The notes below the pieces were generated by a model. The model was not told where the DNA came from. It saw only the letters and a list, made by a program, of their open reading frames with translations, and did no database searches. A DNA stretch of 64,000 bases, taken from positions 1,054,001-1,118,000 of the forward strand of contig OY760067.1 in assembly GCA_963662985.1 (NCBI GenBank), in the 5' to 3' direction. How positions within the stretch are numbered: the first letter of the stretch is position 1; each line of letters begins with the position of its first letter. Origin of the DNA: G963662985 sp963662985 (lineage in GTDB: Bacteria; Chloroflexota; Anaerolineae; Anaerolineales; UBA11579). A program made the position numbers and the translations under genes. Below are positions 17,525-26,473 of the stretch, one piece after another.

Positions 17525-18513
17525 CTCAACTCACCTGTATCAACGTTTACCCAGCATGCAAACTTTCGTCCAGCAACATACTCTTCCAAAGGAGGATTTT
17601 GTTTATAACAAATATCTTTTGCCATATCACAACGTTCAGCAAAAGGACAACCTTCCGGCAAGTTCACCAAATCGGGGGGAAGACCTTCAATAGTATCTAA
17701 TTTTTCACCGCGGGTACCATCTAATCGAGGCAAAGAGCGCAACAAAGCTTTTGTATAAGGATGTCTCGGATTTTCATAAAGATCATCCACCAAAGCTTCT
17801 TCCACCACAAACCCAGCATACATCACAATCACACGTTCTGCCAAACCAGCCACAACACCAAGATCATGTGTAATCCAGATCAACGCCATGCCCAATTGAT
17901 CACGCAAACGTTGCACCAAATCCACAATCTGTGCTTGAATAGTCACGTCCAAAGCAGTGGTAGGTTCATCAGCAATCAACAAAGCAGGGTTACAAGCCAA
18001 CCCCATTGCGATCATTGCGCGTTGGCGCATCCCACCAGAAAATTGATGAGGATAATCGTCAAGTCTTTGACGTGCTTCAGGAATCCCAACCAAATTCAGC
18101 AACTCTTCTGCCCGTTTCATGGCTGCTTCCTCAGACATCCCCATATGCAATTTCAAGGGTTCGCATAATTGATACCCGATGGTTAAAACTGGATTCAAAG
18201 ATGTCATAGGGTCTTGGAAGATCATGGCCAATTCACTACCACGAATTTTTTGCATCTCTTCTTTTGTGAATTGGGTAAGTTCTTTACCTTTGAATTTAAT
18301 CGATTCCGCCTTAATTTCTGCGGGGGGCTCTTGGAGCAATTTCATCACGGACATCATAGAAACACTCTTGCCGCAACCACTTTCTCCAACAATACCTAAA
18401 GCTTCGCCTTCATACAAATTATAAGTGATACCATTTACAGCATGTACGATACCATCATGGGTGTCAAAAGTTGTACGAAGGTCTTTTATTTCAAGAATCG
18501 CCTTTTTTTCCAA
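17521..18513 (-). CDS. Peptide ABC transporter ATP-binding protein (DppD/OppD type)
   Basis: This ATPase of about 330 residues shows Walker A GESGCGKSVSMM, signature FSGGMRQRAMIAMGLA, Walker B LLIADEPTTALD and the C-terminal Cys motif CPFAERCDMAKDIC, an iron-sulfur site in some relatives. The best start is a TTG at 18513 with SD AGGAG 6 nt upstream; an ATG at 18555 has no SD. It is the first gene of the transporter operon, behind the promoter at 18651-18679. Confidence 0.94.
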   Translation of the reverse strand: MEKKAILEIKDLRTTFDTHDGIVHAVNGITYNLYEGEALGIVGESGCGKSVSMMSVMKLLQEPPAEIKAESIKFKGKELTQFTKEEMQKIRGSELAMIFQDPMTSLNPVLTIGYQLCEPLKLHMGMSEEAAMKRAEELLNLVGIPEARQRLDDYPHQFSGGMRQRAMIAMGLACNPALLIADEPTTALDVTIQAQIVDLVQRLRDQLGMALIWITHDLGVVAGLAERVIVMYAGFVVEEALVDDLYENPRHPYTKALLRSLPRLDGTRGEKLDTIEGLPPDLVNLPEGCPFAERCDMAKDICYKQNPPLEEYVAGRKFACWVNVDTGELR

Positions 18514-18650
18514 TGTATACTCCTGTTTCGCAAATTCAGCAAAATTTCGCCTCATTTGCTGTTCGGTGTTCTTATTATCAAATCCTTCTATTCTCTTTCA
18601 TTAATAAAAAATGAGTTGAAAATAAGAAGCCTCTCATAATAAGATGGTTT

Positions 18651-18679
18651 ATTATAAAACATCTTAGCAATTTTGTCAG
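18651..18679 (-). promoter_or_regulatory. Promoter of the peptide transporter operon
   Basis: On the minus strand CTGACA (18679-18674), a 17-nt spacer and TATAAT (18656-18651). The leader would be about 130 nt. I see no riboswitch in it. Confidence 0.75.
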
Positions 18680-18723
18680 TAAGAAAAATCAATATTAATA
18701 TTTTAAGGTTTCTAAAATAGATG

Positions 18724-18729
18724 TATAAT
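18724..18729 (+). promoter_or_regulatory. -10 element of the BrkB family gene
   Basis: TATAAT lies 23 nt before the ATG at 18753. The -35 is poor. No SD is evident between them. Confidence 0.5.
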
Positions 18730-18752
18730 ACTGCATACGGACAGAAAAACCT

Positions 18753-19667
18753 ATGGAAAAACTAATAAATGAACCAAAATTCAAACGATTTAGCAAAATT
18801 GCAATTGATATCATCCTCGAAACCAATAATCGATTTAACAAAAATCGTGCCATCGATGGCGCCGCAGCAATTTCCTACTACGTCGTCTTTTCCATCTTTC
18901 CTCTAGTTTCATTACTAGTAGTTCTCGCCGCATCCTTCTTAGAACCTGATGCAGCCAAAGATTTTGTCTTCAACACCATCCAACAGCTCATCCCCGGCGC
19001 GCAAGATGGAATTCTCAATTATATTGAACAAGTTCTCATGAACCCTCGCACGCTCTCCATCCCAGCTGGGATTGGTCTCGCTTGGTCTGCCAGTGGAATG
19101 TTCACCACACTTGGTATGCAACTCAACCGTGCTTGGCCAAATGGACAAAGCCGAGGCTTTATTAAACAAAAGATCATTGGCATTGCCATGATCGGCGTGC
19201 TTTTTATGATAATGATCTTGTCCCTTTTCAGCACCACCCTACTCAAATTTGTGCCTTGGGATAAATTAGTATTTTTAGAGATCATCAACTTTGATCAAGC
19301 TAAATTGATTCAAAGCTTTTCTTTCATTATACCTTTTATATTAAGAACAATCTTACTTTGGGCACTTTATTACTTTGTACCCAACCAAAACAATGTCATC
19401 CCTGGTGCCGCACTCATTGGAGCTACCTTTTCATCAATCATTTGGGAGATCACCATCAAATTCTTCACTTGGTATCTCAGTAGCAGTTTCGCTAGATACG
19501 AAATTATCTATGGATCTCTTGGATCCATCATCGCCTTTATGTTCTGGGTCTTTATAATTAGCTATATCTTAATCATCGGGGGCTATTTAGTCGCCACCAT
19601 CGATCTACACATCAAGAGAAATCGTTTTCCTTCTCAAACAGTCAAGAAAGAAGTTTTCCCTGCATAG
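18753..19667 (+). CDS. YihY/BrkB family inner membrane protein
   Basis: The 304-residue protein has six predicted membrane helices and family motifs DGAAAISYYVVFSIFPL, an internal WSASG and the C-terminal YGSLGSIIAFMFWVFIISYILIIGG-type segment. The family was once called ribonuclease BN, which is wrong for this fold; its role is unknown and perhaps transport-related. The gene converges on miaB and the two overlap by 26 bp at their 3' ends. Confidence 0.92.
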   Translation: MEKLINEPKFKRFSKIAIDIILETNNRFNKNRAIDGAAAISYYVVFSIFPLVSLLVVLAASFLEPDAAKDFVFNTIQQLIPGAQDGILNYIEQVLMNPRTLSIPAGIGLAWSASGMFTTLGMQLNRAWPNGQSRGFIKQKIIGIAMIGVLFMIMILSLFSTTLLKFVPWDKLVFLEIINFDQAKLIQSFSFIIPFILRTILLWALYYFVPNQNNVIPGAALIGATFSSIIWEITIKFFTWYLSSSFARYEIIYGSLGSIIAFMFWVFIISYILIIGGYLVATIDLHIKRNRFPSQTVKKEVFPA

Positions 19668-20961
19668 ACCAAGGTCCTGTCCAAACAATTTCCACATCCA
19701 CTAATTGACCTTGAAGATCTTCTTCACTTTCAGTGAACACCAAACGCATTGTTTCCGTACGTCCACGCCATCGTCCACGCACCTTTTCTTCAAATAACAC
19801 AGGAACTGTTTGTCCCAAATAAGCTTCATTCAATTCGCCAACAATTCGCTTTTGTTGATCTTCCAACAAACGGAATCGGCGCCATTTTTCTTCGTCAGTT
19901 ACATTATCAACCATCTTACGAGTTGCCAATGTCCCCGGTCGGCTAGAATAACGCGCTAAATGAGCCACGTCCACGCGCAAATCTTCCAAAAGATCATAAG
20001 TTACTTGGAATTGTTCATCTGTTTCGCCCGGGAAACCCACAATAATATCAGTGCCAATCGACACGTCCGGAATGCGTTCTCGGATATTGTTCACCAAAGC
20101 ACGATAATCCGCATTTGTATACCCACGGCGCATATTTTCCAAAACTTCATCATCGCCGGCTTGCACAGGCACTTCAATATGTTTCATCAATTTTGGCAAA
20201 TCTGCCACTGCATCCAACAAATCATCTGTCATATACTTCGGATGAGAAGTCAAAAATCGCAACCGTTCCAACCCTGGCAGATCATGCACCTTGCGCAGCA
20301 ACCAAGCCAACGTTTCTCCATTCTCCAAATCCAAACCATAACGGTCTACAATTTGACCTAACAAAGTAATCTCTTTCACGCCTTGATCCAACAAAGCCTG
20401 ACACTCTTCCAAAATCACATCTGCCGGACGGCTGATCTCTTTTCCGCGGCGATACGGAATAATACAATACGCACATGCATGAGAGCATCCCAAAACGATC
20501 GGCACATAATCGCTGACCAAATTTCCTTTAGTTTCTTCGGTCAACACCAAATCACCATCTAAAATTGCATTCCTTTTTTCAAGGTAATCCGTCTCGGAGG
20601 TAATTCCATCTTGAGTCAATAATGCATCAATTAAAGGGCTTGGATCAGAAGGAGGAGCAAAAACATCTACCCATGGCAATTTTTCCACCAAGGCATCATT
20701 TTTTCGGTTCCCCACCATACACCCCATCAAACAGATCGTCGCATTAGGATTTTCTTTTTTCTTAGCACGTAATGAATTTAAATAATTATAGGCCTTATCT
20801 TCTGCGCTCTGTCGCACCATACAAGTATTGACGACAATCACATCTGCATCTGCTGCTTTTTCTTCTGCAGCAGTGTAGCCCATTTTTTCCAAAGCAGAAG
20901 CTGTTCTTCTCGAATCAGCCACATTCATCTGACAACCAGCAGTCCAAATATAATATTTCAT
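19642..20961 (-). CDS. miaB: tRNA-2-methylthio-N6-dimethylallyladenosine synthase MiaB
   Basis: This radical-SAM enzyme of about 439 residues adds the methylthio group to i6A37 of tRNAs reading UNN codons. The N-terminal UPF0004 domain has three cluster cysteines (AGCQMN, NTCMVR, LMGCMV). The radical SAM triad is CSHACAYC, and a C-terminal TRAM domain (about 375-437) follows. I place the start at 20961: TATAAT (20974-20969) is 7 nt upstream, so the mRNA is probably leaderless. The family member MtaB is possible, but the length and motifs fit MiaB. Confidence 0.92.
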   Translation of the reverse strand: MKYYIWTAGCQMNVADSRRTASALEKMGYTAAEEKAADADVIVVNTCMVRQSAEDKAYNYLNSLRAKKKENPNATICLMGCMVGNRKNDALVEKLPWVDVFAPPSDPSPLIDALLTQDGITSETDYLEKRNAILDGDLVLTEETKGNLVSDYVPIVLGCSHACAYCIIPYRRGKEISRPADVILEECQALLDQGVKEITLLGQIVDRYGLDLENGETLAWLLRKVHDLPGLERLRFLTSHPKYMTDDLLDAVADLPKLMKHIEVPVQAGDDEVLENMRRGYTNADYRALVNNIRERIPDVSIGTDIIVGFPGETDEQFQVTYDLLEDLRVDVAHLARYSSRPGTLATRKMVDNVTDEEKWRRFRLLEDQQKRIVGELNEAYLGQTVPVLFEEKVRGRWRGRTETMRLVFTESEEDLQGQLVDVEIVWTGPWSMQGKLLS

Positions 20962-21111
20962 GAGGGTGATTATACCTGACATCAACTAAAAAACCTATAT
21001 TGGATAAAACTTAGAATGATTAGAATTTACTCAAACACCAAATTTCTCATATAAAATAGAAGAATTGTAAAAATCAAATTAAAAGATTGAAATAATTTAA
21101 AAAAATAAAAG

Positions 21112-21117
21112 TACAAT
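21112..21117 (+). promoter_or_regulatory. -10 element of the C39-like peptidase gene (leaderless)
   Basis: TACAAT lies 7 nt before the ATG at 21125, leaving no room for an SD. A possible -35, TTGAAA (21087-21092), has a 19-nt spacer. Confidence 0.55.
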
Positions 21118-21124
21118 AAGCACT

Positions 21125-22372
21125 ATGAAAAAAAGACAACGCCAAACACAAATCCTACTCATAATCATCCTTTTTGTTTTACTCATCGCCACACTGCTCC
21201 TCATTCCCCGTACCCGTTCATTTATAGACTGGCAATGGATTAAAGCAAAAGTTTATATTCAAGATAAGATCAATCCCATCGAAGCTCCTCCCACCCCAAA
21301 CATAGTGGCCTCATCCACACCACCAGTGCTTCCTACTTCAACGCTAGCTCCCCCCACCGCTACACCTGATCTCAGCACCCCCACACCGCTTCCCACAGCA
21401 ACAGCCACACCTCTCCCTCAAAGTGTGCTCATAGATGCCACCTACCATGAATTTCAAGATATGAATAACTGTGGCCCCGCTTCACTCAGCATGTACCTTC
21501 ATTACTATGGTTGGCAAGGCGATCAATTTGATGTCTTTGATTTCACCAAAACAGAACGTGCCGATCGCAATGTTAACATTGAAGAAATGGACTACTTCGT
21601 CCGCATGAACGCTGGTTGGCTCACCACTCAATTCCGCGTGGGTGGCACCATTGATTTACTCAAAAAATTCATCGCCAATGGCATCCCCGTACTCACTGAA
21701 ACCTCATTCTCCTTTGATGAATCCTACTACTCCAACGATGATCGCTGGGCTGGTCACTATCAATATCTCATTGGCTATGATGACAGCATTCAATCCTTCA
21801 CCATTCAAGATTCCTATTATGGTCCCGACCAAGTTAAAACCTATCAAGATTTTAAAGATGAATGGCAAAGCTTCAACTACGTCTTTATGCTCATCTATCT
21901 CCCCACTCAAGCTGATCTTGTGACTGAGATTCTAGGCGAATACAACTCCATGGAAGCCAGCCGTAACATTGCTACCAATATTGCACTTAACGAAATTGAA
22001 CAAGACCCAGAAGATGTGTTTGCATGGTTCAATCTTGCTACCAATCAAACTTATTTTGAAGAATACGCCACAGCCGCCGACACCTATGATCACGCCCGCT
22101 CACTCGGTTTACCGCAGCGCATGTTCCGCTATCAATTTGGTCCCTTCTTAGCCTATTACCACTCGGGTCGCACCGAAGACCTGCTTGACCTCTTAGACTA
22201 CGCTCTCCAAGTCACTCCTAATTCAGAAGAAGCCCTCCTTTGGAAAGGTTGGGCAGAATACCGTCTCGGCAACAGCCAAGCAGCCGTAAACGCATTTTTA
22301 GAGGCCTATAAAAACAACAGCAAATCTACAGACGTACTCTATGCCTTAGATTACATGGGCATTCCCTATTAA
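21125..22372 (+). CDS. Membrane-anchored C39-like cysteine peptidase with TPR domain
   Basis: The 415-residue protein has an N-terminal membrane anchor (about 8-29) and a Pro/Thr-rich linker (about 55-97). A peptidase C39-like domain follows (about 100-265), with the catalytic Cys in NNCGPASLSMYLHYYGW and the His in GHYQYLIGYDD. Several TPR-like helices fill the C-terminus (about 280-415). It probably acts outside the cell. Bacteriocin-exporter C39 domains are fused to ABC modules, and none is here, so a general peptidase or protein-binding role is more likely. Confidence 0.83.
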   Translation: MKKRQRQTQILLIIILFVLLIATLLLIPRTRSFIDWQWIKAKVYIQDKINPIEAPPTPNIVASSTPPVLPTSTLAPPTATPDLSTPTPLPTATATPLPQSVLIDATYHEFQDMNNCGPASLSMYLHYYGWQGDQFDVFDFTKTERADRNVNIEEMDYFVRMNAGWLTTQFRVGGTIDLLKKFIANGIPVLTETSFSFDESYYSNDDRWAGHYQYLIGYDDSIQSFTIQDSYYGPDQVKTYQDFKDEWQSFNYVFMLIYLPTQADLVTEILGEYNSMEASRNIATNIALNEIEQDPEDVFAWFNLATNQTYFEEYATAADTYDHARSLGLPQRMFRYQFGPFLAYYHSGRTEDLLDLLDYALQVTPNSEEALLWKGWAEYRLGNSQAAVNAFLEAYKNNSKSTDVLYALDYMGIPY

Positions 22373-22411
22373 TCTAGATTAAATAGAATTGAAAATCTTA
22401 ATATGAGAGTT

Positions 22412-22441
22412 TTGTTCTTGTCTTTGAAAATCTCTTATAAT
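22412..22441 (+). promoter_or_regulatory. Promoter of the NifU-like gene
   Basis: TTGTTC (22412-22417), an 18-nt spacer and TATAAT (22436-22441). Confidence 0.55.
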
Positions 22442-22463
22442 TTAGGAAAGAAGGGAAGAAATC

Positions 22464-22718
22464 ATGCAAGAAATAAATTTTGATCCAAACGCCAGTAAAG
22501 AAGAACGCCTTCAAAGCCTCTTAGAAAAAGTGAGCGCCTATATCGAGCAATACCACGGCGGTTCAGTCAGCATGGTAGGTTTCGATGGCAAGATCCTCAA
22601 GGTCAAGTTAGGCGGCGCTTGCGATGGTTGCGCACTCACCAAAACCACTCTTCAAGGCTGGGTAAAAGGCACCGTCAAACAATTTTTCCCAGAAGTAGAA
22701 GACGTAATAGAAGCTTAA
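22464..22718 (+). CDS. NifU-like iron-sulfur scaffold protein
   Basis: This 84-residue protein is a stand-alone NifU C-terminal domain. It has the GG-V-LVG-type start, a strand ILKVKLGGACDGC with the CxxC cluster-binding pair, and a helix ending in FPEVEDV. Such proteins assemble or carry a [4Fe-4S] cluster. SD-like AAGGGAAG precedes the ATG. It converges on the ChlD-like gene with an 11-nt gap. MiaB nearby needs two clusters, but a specific link is only conjecture. Confidence 0.9.
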   Translation: MQEINFDPNASKEERLQSLLEKVSAYIEQYHGGSVSMVGFDGKILKVKLGGACDGCALTKTTLQGWVKGTVKQFFPEVEDVIEA

Positions 22719-22729
22719 AAGCCTATTTA

Positions 22730-23677
22730 TTAAACTGTTACAATCCGTCCTTCTGCCAAATACTGTTGTTCTCGTCGCACAGTTTCCACAATCTTATCAG
22801 CCCGTAACTGATCAAGCGTATAAATTTGTGCCTTTAAATGTTTTGCCAATTTTTTGGAATGTCCCTCATCAAATGAGAACCCTTCCATGTCCACCACCAC
22901 GCTCTGAATATCATCTTTCGCAATTTCTTCAGCCAAGCGATGTGCTTCTTTTTCAGGAGCTTCTTTCCCAATCGCCACATTGCCAGCCCCATCTGTCAGC
23001 AAAATAATCAAAGGCATCACATCCGGATGTTTCATCCGTTCCAAACGCACAACCTCATGCGCTAAATAAAGCCCTGCGGATAAAGGCGTCTTTCCACCAA
23101 TCGGAATATCAGCCAAAGCTCGCTCTGCTAATTGTGTAGAGTTTGTCGGTGGCAAAATTAAATTAGCCCGATCCTTCTGAAAAACGATTAACCCTACTCG
23201 GTCTCGGCGCTGATACGCATCAGTCAACAAAGAGAAAATCGCACCCTTTGTGGCTTCCATACGCTCTGCCACCGCCATAGACCAGCTCGCATCCACCACA
23301 AACAGCACCAAATTGGCCGCCTTGCGCACCCGAACTTTTTCTTTAATATCACTCTTACGGATTTTAAACGCCACATTCTGATTAAAATCCTTTCGTGCCT
23401 GCTGATATGGTGCTGCAGCTCGAATTGTCGCATCAAATGCCACATCCCGCACTTTTCCTCGTGGTTCTCGCGCCCGAATATAACGTCCCCGCTTCCGATC
23501 CGTTTTCGTACGCGAACGTTTTCCACCTTGTCGGCGAGAAAACTTATCTAATGGATTATCAATTTTTCTTGGAACAAAAGATTCCGTTGCATCTGCCTGA
23601 ATACCCCCATCCCACCAGAACGCATCCGAATCATCAAAGACGTCTTCCTCCTGGGGTGTTTGTTCCCCAGGATTCAC
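22730..23677 (-). CDS. VWA domain protein, magnesium-chelatase D subunit-like
   Basis: The 315-residue product has an acidic N-terminus (about 10-25), a very basic linker (about 45-80) and a von Willebrand A domain with intact MIDAS motif DASWSM, a GGKTPLSAG threonine loop and ILLTDG. This matches the C-terminal half of ChlD/BchD, without its own AAA domain. The start is GTG at 23677, with a hairpin CCTGGGG/CCCCAGG right after it. It lies 11 nt behind the ChlI-like ATPase, and the pair should work together. No ChlH/CobN subunit is visible, so the metal-chelatase role is unproven. Confidence 0.85.
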   Translation of the reverse strand: MNPGEQTPQEEDVFDDSDAFWWDGGIQADATESFVPRKIDNPLDKFSRRQGGKRSRTKTDRKRGRYIRAREPRGKVRDVAFDATIRAAAPYQQARKDFNQNVAFKIRKSDIKEKVRVRKAANLVLFVVDASWSMAVAERMEATKGAIFSLLTDAYQRRDRVGLIVFQKDRANLILPPTNSTQLAERALADIPIGGKTPLSAGLYLAHEVVRLERMKHPDVMPLIILLTDGAGNVAIGKEAPEKEAHRLAEEIAKDDIQSVVVDMEGFSFDEGHSKKLAKHLKAQIYTLDQLRADKIVETVRREQQYLAEGRIVTV

Positions 23678-23688
23678 GTCAGAGCTAG

Positions 23689-24816
23689 CTACTTGGTGGT
23701 TATCTCCACTTTTTTTTTATCTTTTTTCTCTGCTTCTGTGCCTTCTTCATTATTAGAATTAGGTTGCGGCTTCCCCTTCAACTCATCTTCTGTTTCCATC
23801 TCAGCAATTTTCTCTTCCAAAGAACCAGCGCTCAAATCCTTACTTTTCGTAAAGTTTTGTTTCACTCGATGAGGCAAAGCTAATTCAGCAGCAATCGCAA
23901 TATCTAAATCATTAATCGCACGCCGTCCTTCATAAGCAGCATTGGCGCGTGCAGCCTTCAAAATCACCAAATCAGCTCGATGTCCATCCACGCCCAAATC
24001 TGTGGTCAACATCGCAATTTGCAACAAATTTCGTGAGGTATAACTCACCAAATCCACCAGATCACGCGCTCGCACAATCTCTTCTGCCAACGCATTTTCT
24101 TTTTCCAGCCATTGTGCGCGGAAAGCTTCTGGATCCTCTTCAAATGCAATATTCCGTTGCATAATTGCTACACGCTCACGTGCACCAGCGATCCCAAAAA
24201 TATCCACAGCAAAAGCAAAACGATCTAACAACTGCGGTCGCAAATCCCCTTCTTCAGGGTTCATCGTCCCCACCAAAATAAAATGAGAAGGATGAGAAAA
24301 TGAAATTCCTTCACGTTCCACAATATTCACGCCCATCGCAGCCGAATCCAACAACAAATCCACCACATGGTCGTCCAACAAATTCACTTCATCAATATAA
24401 AGCAACCCACGGTTTGCCGAAGCCAACACACCCGGCTCAAAATCTCGTTCCCCTTTTTGAATCGCCTTTTCAATATCCAAAGTCCCCACCACACGGTCTT
24501 CCGTCGCGCTAACAGGCAAATCAACAAAACGAATTTTTCGTCTTTCAATCTTCAATTCTTCGCCCTTGGCCTTCTTTTCCAAAACCCAGTCAGACCATGT
24601 TTCCGGTTTCTTCGGATCATCATTAAAAGGAGACCCTACAAACACTTCCACTTCAGGCAAAAGTTCTGCCAAAGCACGCGCTGCGGTAGATTTTGCAGTC
24701 CCGCGTTCTCCACGGATTAAAACACCACCAATTCGTTGATCGATTGCACACAAAATTAATGCACGTTTCATCTGTGCCTGTCCAACAATAGCAGTAAATG
24801 GATAAGTTGTTCTCAT
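23689..24816 (-). CDS. AAA+ ATPase, magnesium-chelatase I subunit-like
   Basis: The 375-residue ATPase of the ChlI/BchI group begins with FTAIVGQAQMKRAL. It has Walker A GERGTAKST, the ChlI insertion around RKIRFVDLPVSATEDRVVG, Walker B GLLYIDEVNLLDDH, sensor 1 FILVGTMNPEEGDLRPQLLDRF, and a helical C-terminal lid. The last 40 residues are Lys/Glu-rich. With the VWA partner it could insert Mg or Co into a tetrapyrrole, or act as a MoxR-like chaperone pair. SD AAGGAAA precedes the ATG. Confidence 0.9.
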   Translation of the reverse strand: MRTTYPFTAIVGQAQMKRALILCAIDQRIGGVLIRGERGTAKSTAARALAELLPEVEVFVGSPFNDDPKKPETWSDWVLEKKAKGEELKIERRKIRFVDLPVSATEDRVVGTLDIEKAIQKGERDFEPGVLASANRGLLYIDEVNLLDDHVVDLLLDSAAMGVNIVEREGISFSHPSHFILVGTMNPEEGDLRPQLLDRFAFAVDIFGIAGARERVAIMQRNIAFEEDPEAFRAQWLEKENALAEEIVRARDLVDLVSYTSRNLLQIAMLTTDLGVDGHRADLVILKAARANAAYEGRRAINDLDIAIAAELALPHRVKQNFTKSKDLSAGSLEEKIAEMETEDELKGKPQPNSNNEEGTEAEKKDKKKVEITTK

Positions 24817-24930
24817 AGATTTCCTTATGATTTAATAGTATTTTTTGATTTTCCTTTGCGGATTCTATCATAAACTTGACATTTATTGTGCGATATAACT
24901 TACTTTTTTCATGATTTCATCATTTAAAGG

Positions 24931-24959
24931 TTGATAAATAAGAATAAGCCCTTTATAAT
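24931..24959 (+). promoter_or_regulatory. Promoter of rpsA
   Basis: TTGATA (24931-24936), exactly 17 nt, TATAAT (24954-24959). SD TTGGAG follows before the ATG at 24990. Confidence 0.82.
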
Positions 24960-24989
24960 GATAAAATCTATTTATTGGAGTTGTAATTA

Positions 24990-26246
24990 ATGAAACAAGA
25001 CGAAACCCTCAACGGGAACCCAGAAGTAACACCAGAAACAAATGAGAATGAAACAATGTCCATGGAGGCGTTGTTAGCTCAAGAAGAATTTAGTCTTAAT
25101 GTACCTCGCAAAGGTGAGGTTCGCACAGGTATGATCGCCAGCGTAAATGGTGATGAAATCCTTGTCAGCATTGGTGCTAAATCCGAAGGCATAATCCCAT
25201 CTAACGAAATCTCACAACTTAGTGCAGATGAAAAAGCAAGTTTAAAAGTTGGCAACGAAATTAAAGTTTTAATTGTTAGCCCAGAAAACAAGCAAGGCAC
25301 CGTGTTGTTATCCTACACACGTGCTCGTGAAGAAGAAGATTGGGTTGAAGCCGAGAATTTGATGAATGAAAACAAAGACTACGAAAGCAAAGTCGTTGGC
25401 TATAACAAAGGCGGCATTTTGGTAGGTTTGGGTTCATTACGTGGTTTTGTACCCGCATCACAAGTCAGCTTACTCCGTCGCGCCGAACAAACTGGCCAAA
25501 CACCAGAAGATCGTTGGGGCAGCATGGTTGGTGAACCAATCACAGTTCGTGTGATTGAAGTTGACCGCTTCCGCCGCCGCTTGATCATGTCCGAACGCGC
25601 AGCTGCAAGCGAATCTCGTGATGAAATCAAATCAAAATTGATCACCATGCTCGAAATTGGCGAAACCTACAAAGGTCGCGTCACCAGCATGGCAAACTTT
25701 GGTGCTTTCATCAACATCAATGGTGTTGATGGCTTGGTCCACCTCTCAGAACTTTCCTGGGAACATGTGAACCACCCCAAAGATATCCTCAAGATTGGTC
25801 AAGAAGTCAACGCCAAAGTCATCAACATTGATGAAGAAACAAAACGTGTTGGTCTTTCCATTCGTTTGACAGAAAAAGACCCCTGGATGGAGAAAATTTC
25901 TGAATATCGCAATGGCCAATTGGTCGAAGGTGAAATCACTCGCCTCACAAAATTCGGTGCATTCGCAAAAGTGGAAGACAACCTCGAAGGGTTGATCCAT
26001 GTTTCCGAATTGAGCGACGCTCGAGTTGAACACCCCAAAGAGATCCTCGCAGTGGGTGACAAACTCACCTTGCGCATCATCAAGATCGACAAAGAACAAC
26101 GTCGCTTAGGCCTCAGCTTACGCAAAGTTGACTCACTTGCTTATAACGACCTTGACTGGCAAATCGCTTTGGAAGATGTAGACGGTATCAATGTAACCCC
26201 TGCAGCAACCGAAGAAGAAAACGAATCTCCCGAAGCAGAAGCATAG
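24990..26246 (+). CDS. rpsA: Ribosomal protein S1
   Basis: The 418-residue protein has four S1 RNA-binding domains at about 37-107, 122-190, 207-277 and 292-362. Repeated marks include VTSMANFGAFININGVDGLVHLSEL-type and ITRLTKFGAFAKVEDNLEGLIHVSEL-type cores. The acidic termini are not conserved. Four domains rather than six is normal outside Proteobacteria. S1 helps the 30S subunit unfold and bind mRNA. The gene is a single unit with a strong promoter and terminator, as expected for high expression. Confidence 0.95.
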   Translation: MKQDETLNGNPEVTPETNENETMSMEALLAQEEFSLNVPRKGEVRTGMIASVNGDEILVSIGAKSEGIIPSNEISQLSADEKASLKVGNEIKVLIVSPENKQGTVLLSYTRAREEEDWVEAENLMNENKDYESKVVGYNKGGILVGLGSLRGFVPASQVSLLRRAEQTGQTPEDRWGSMVGEPITVRVIEVDRFRRRLIMSERAAASESRDEIKSKLITMLEIGETYKGRVTSMANFGAFININGVDGLVHLSELSWEHVNHPKDILKIGQEVNAKVINIDEETKRVGLSIRLTEKDPWMEKISEYRNGQLVEGEITRLTKFGAFAKVEDNLEGLIHVSELSDARVEHPKEILAVGDKLTLRIIKIDKEQRRLGLSLRKVDSLAYNDLDWQIALEDVDGINVTPAATEEENESPEAEA

Positions 26247-26267
26247 GGAAACCTCTTTTTCAAAAAC

Positions 26268-26299
26268 AAAGCGCATCAGTCAAATGATGCGCTTTTTAT
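26268..26299 (+). terminator. Intrinsic terminator of rpsA
   Basis: AAAGCGCATCA (26268-26278), loop GTCAAA, TGATGCGCTTT (26285-26295) then TTATTT. The remaining gap to clpC (to 26473) shows a weak TAGAAT -10 near 26416 and no HrcA or CtsR box that I can recognise. Confidence 0.85.
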
Positions 26300-26473
26300 T
26301 TAACAGAACACTAAAGTAAAAAGCTTCTCCATGAAACACTCTATTATGTATTAACATTGCATAGGAACTTATTAAATTAACACTAAGTATCCCTTTCACA
26401 TCAAATACTTTTTGGTAGAATCTTAATATGCAGAATTGGATTTATTTTTATTATTCAAGAAATGGAGGGTACC

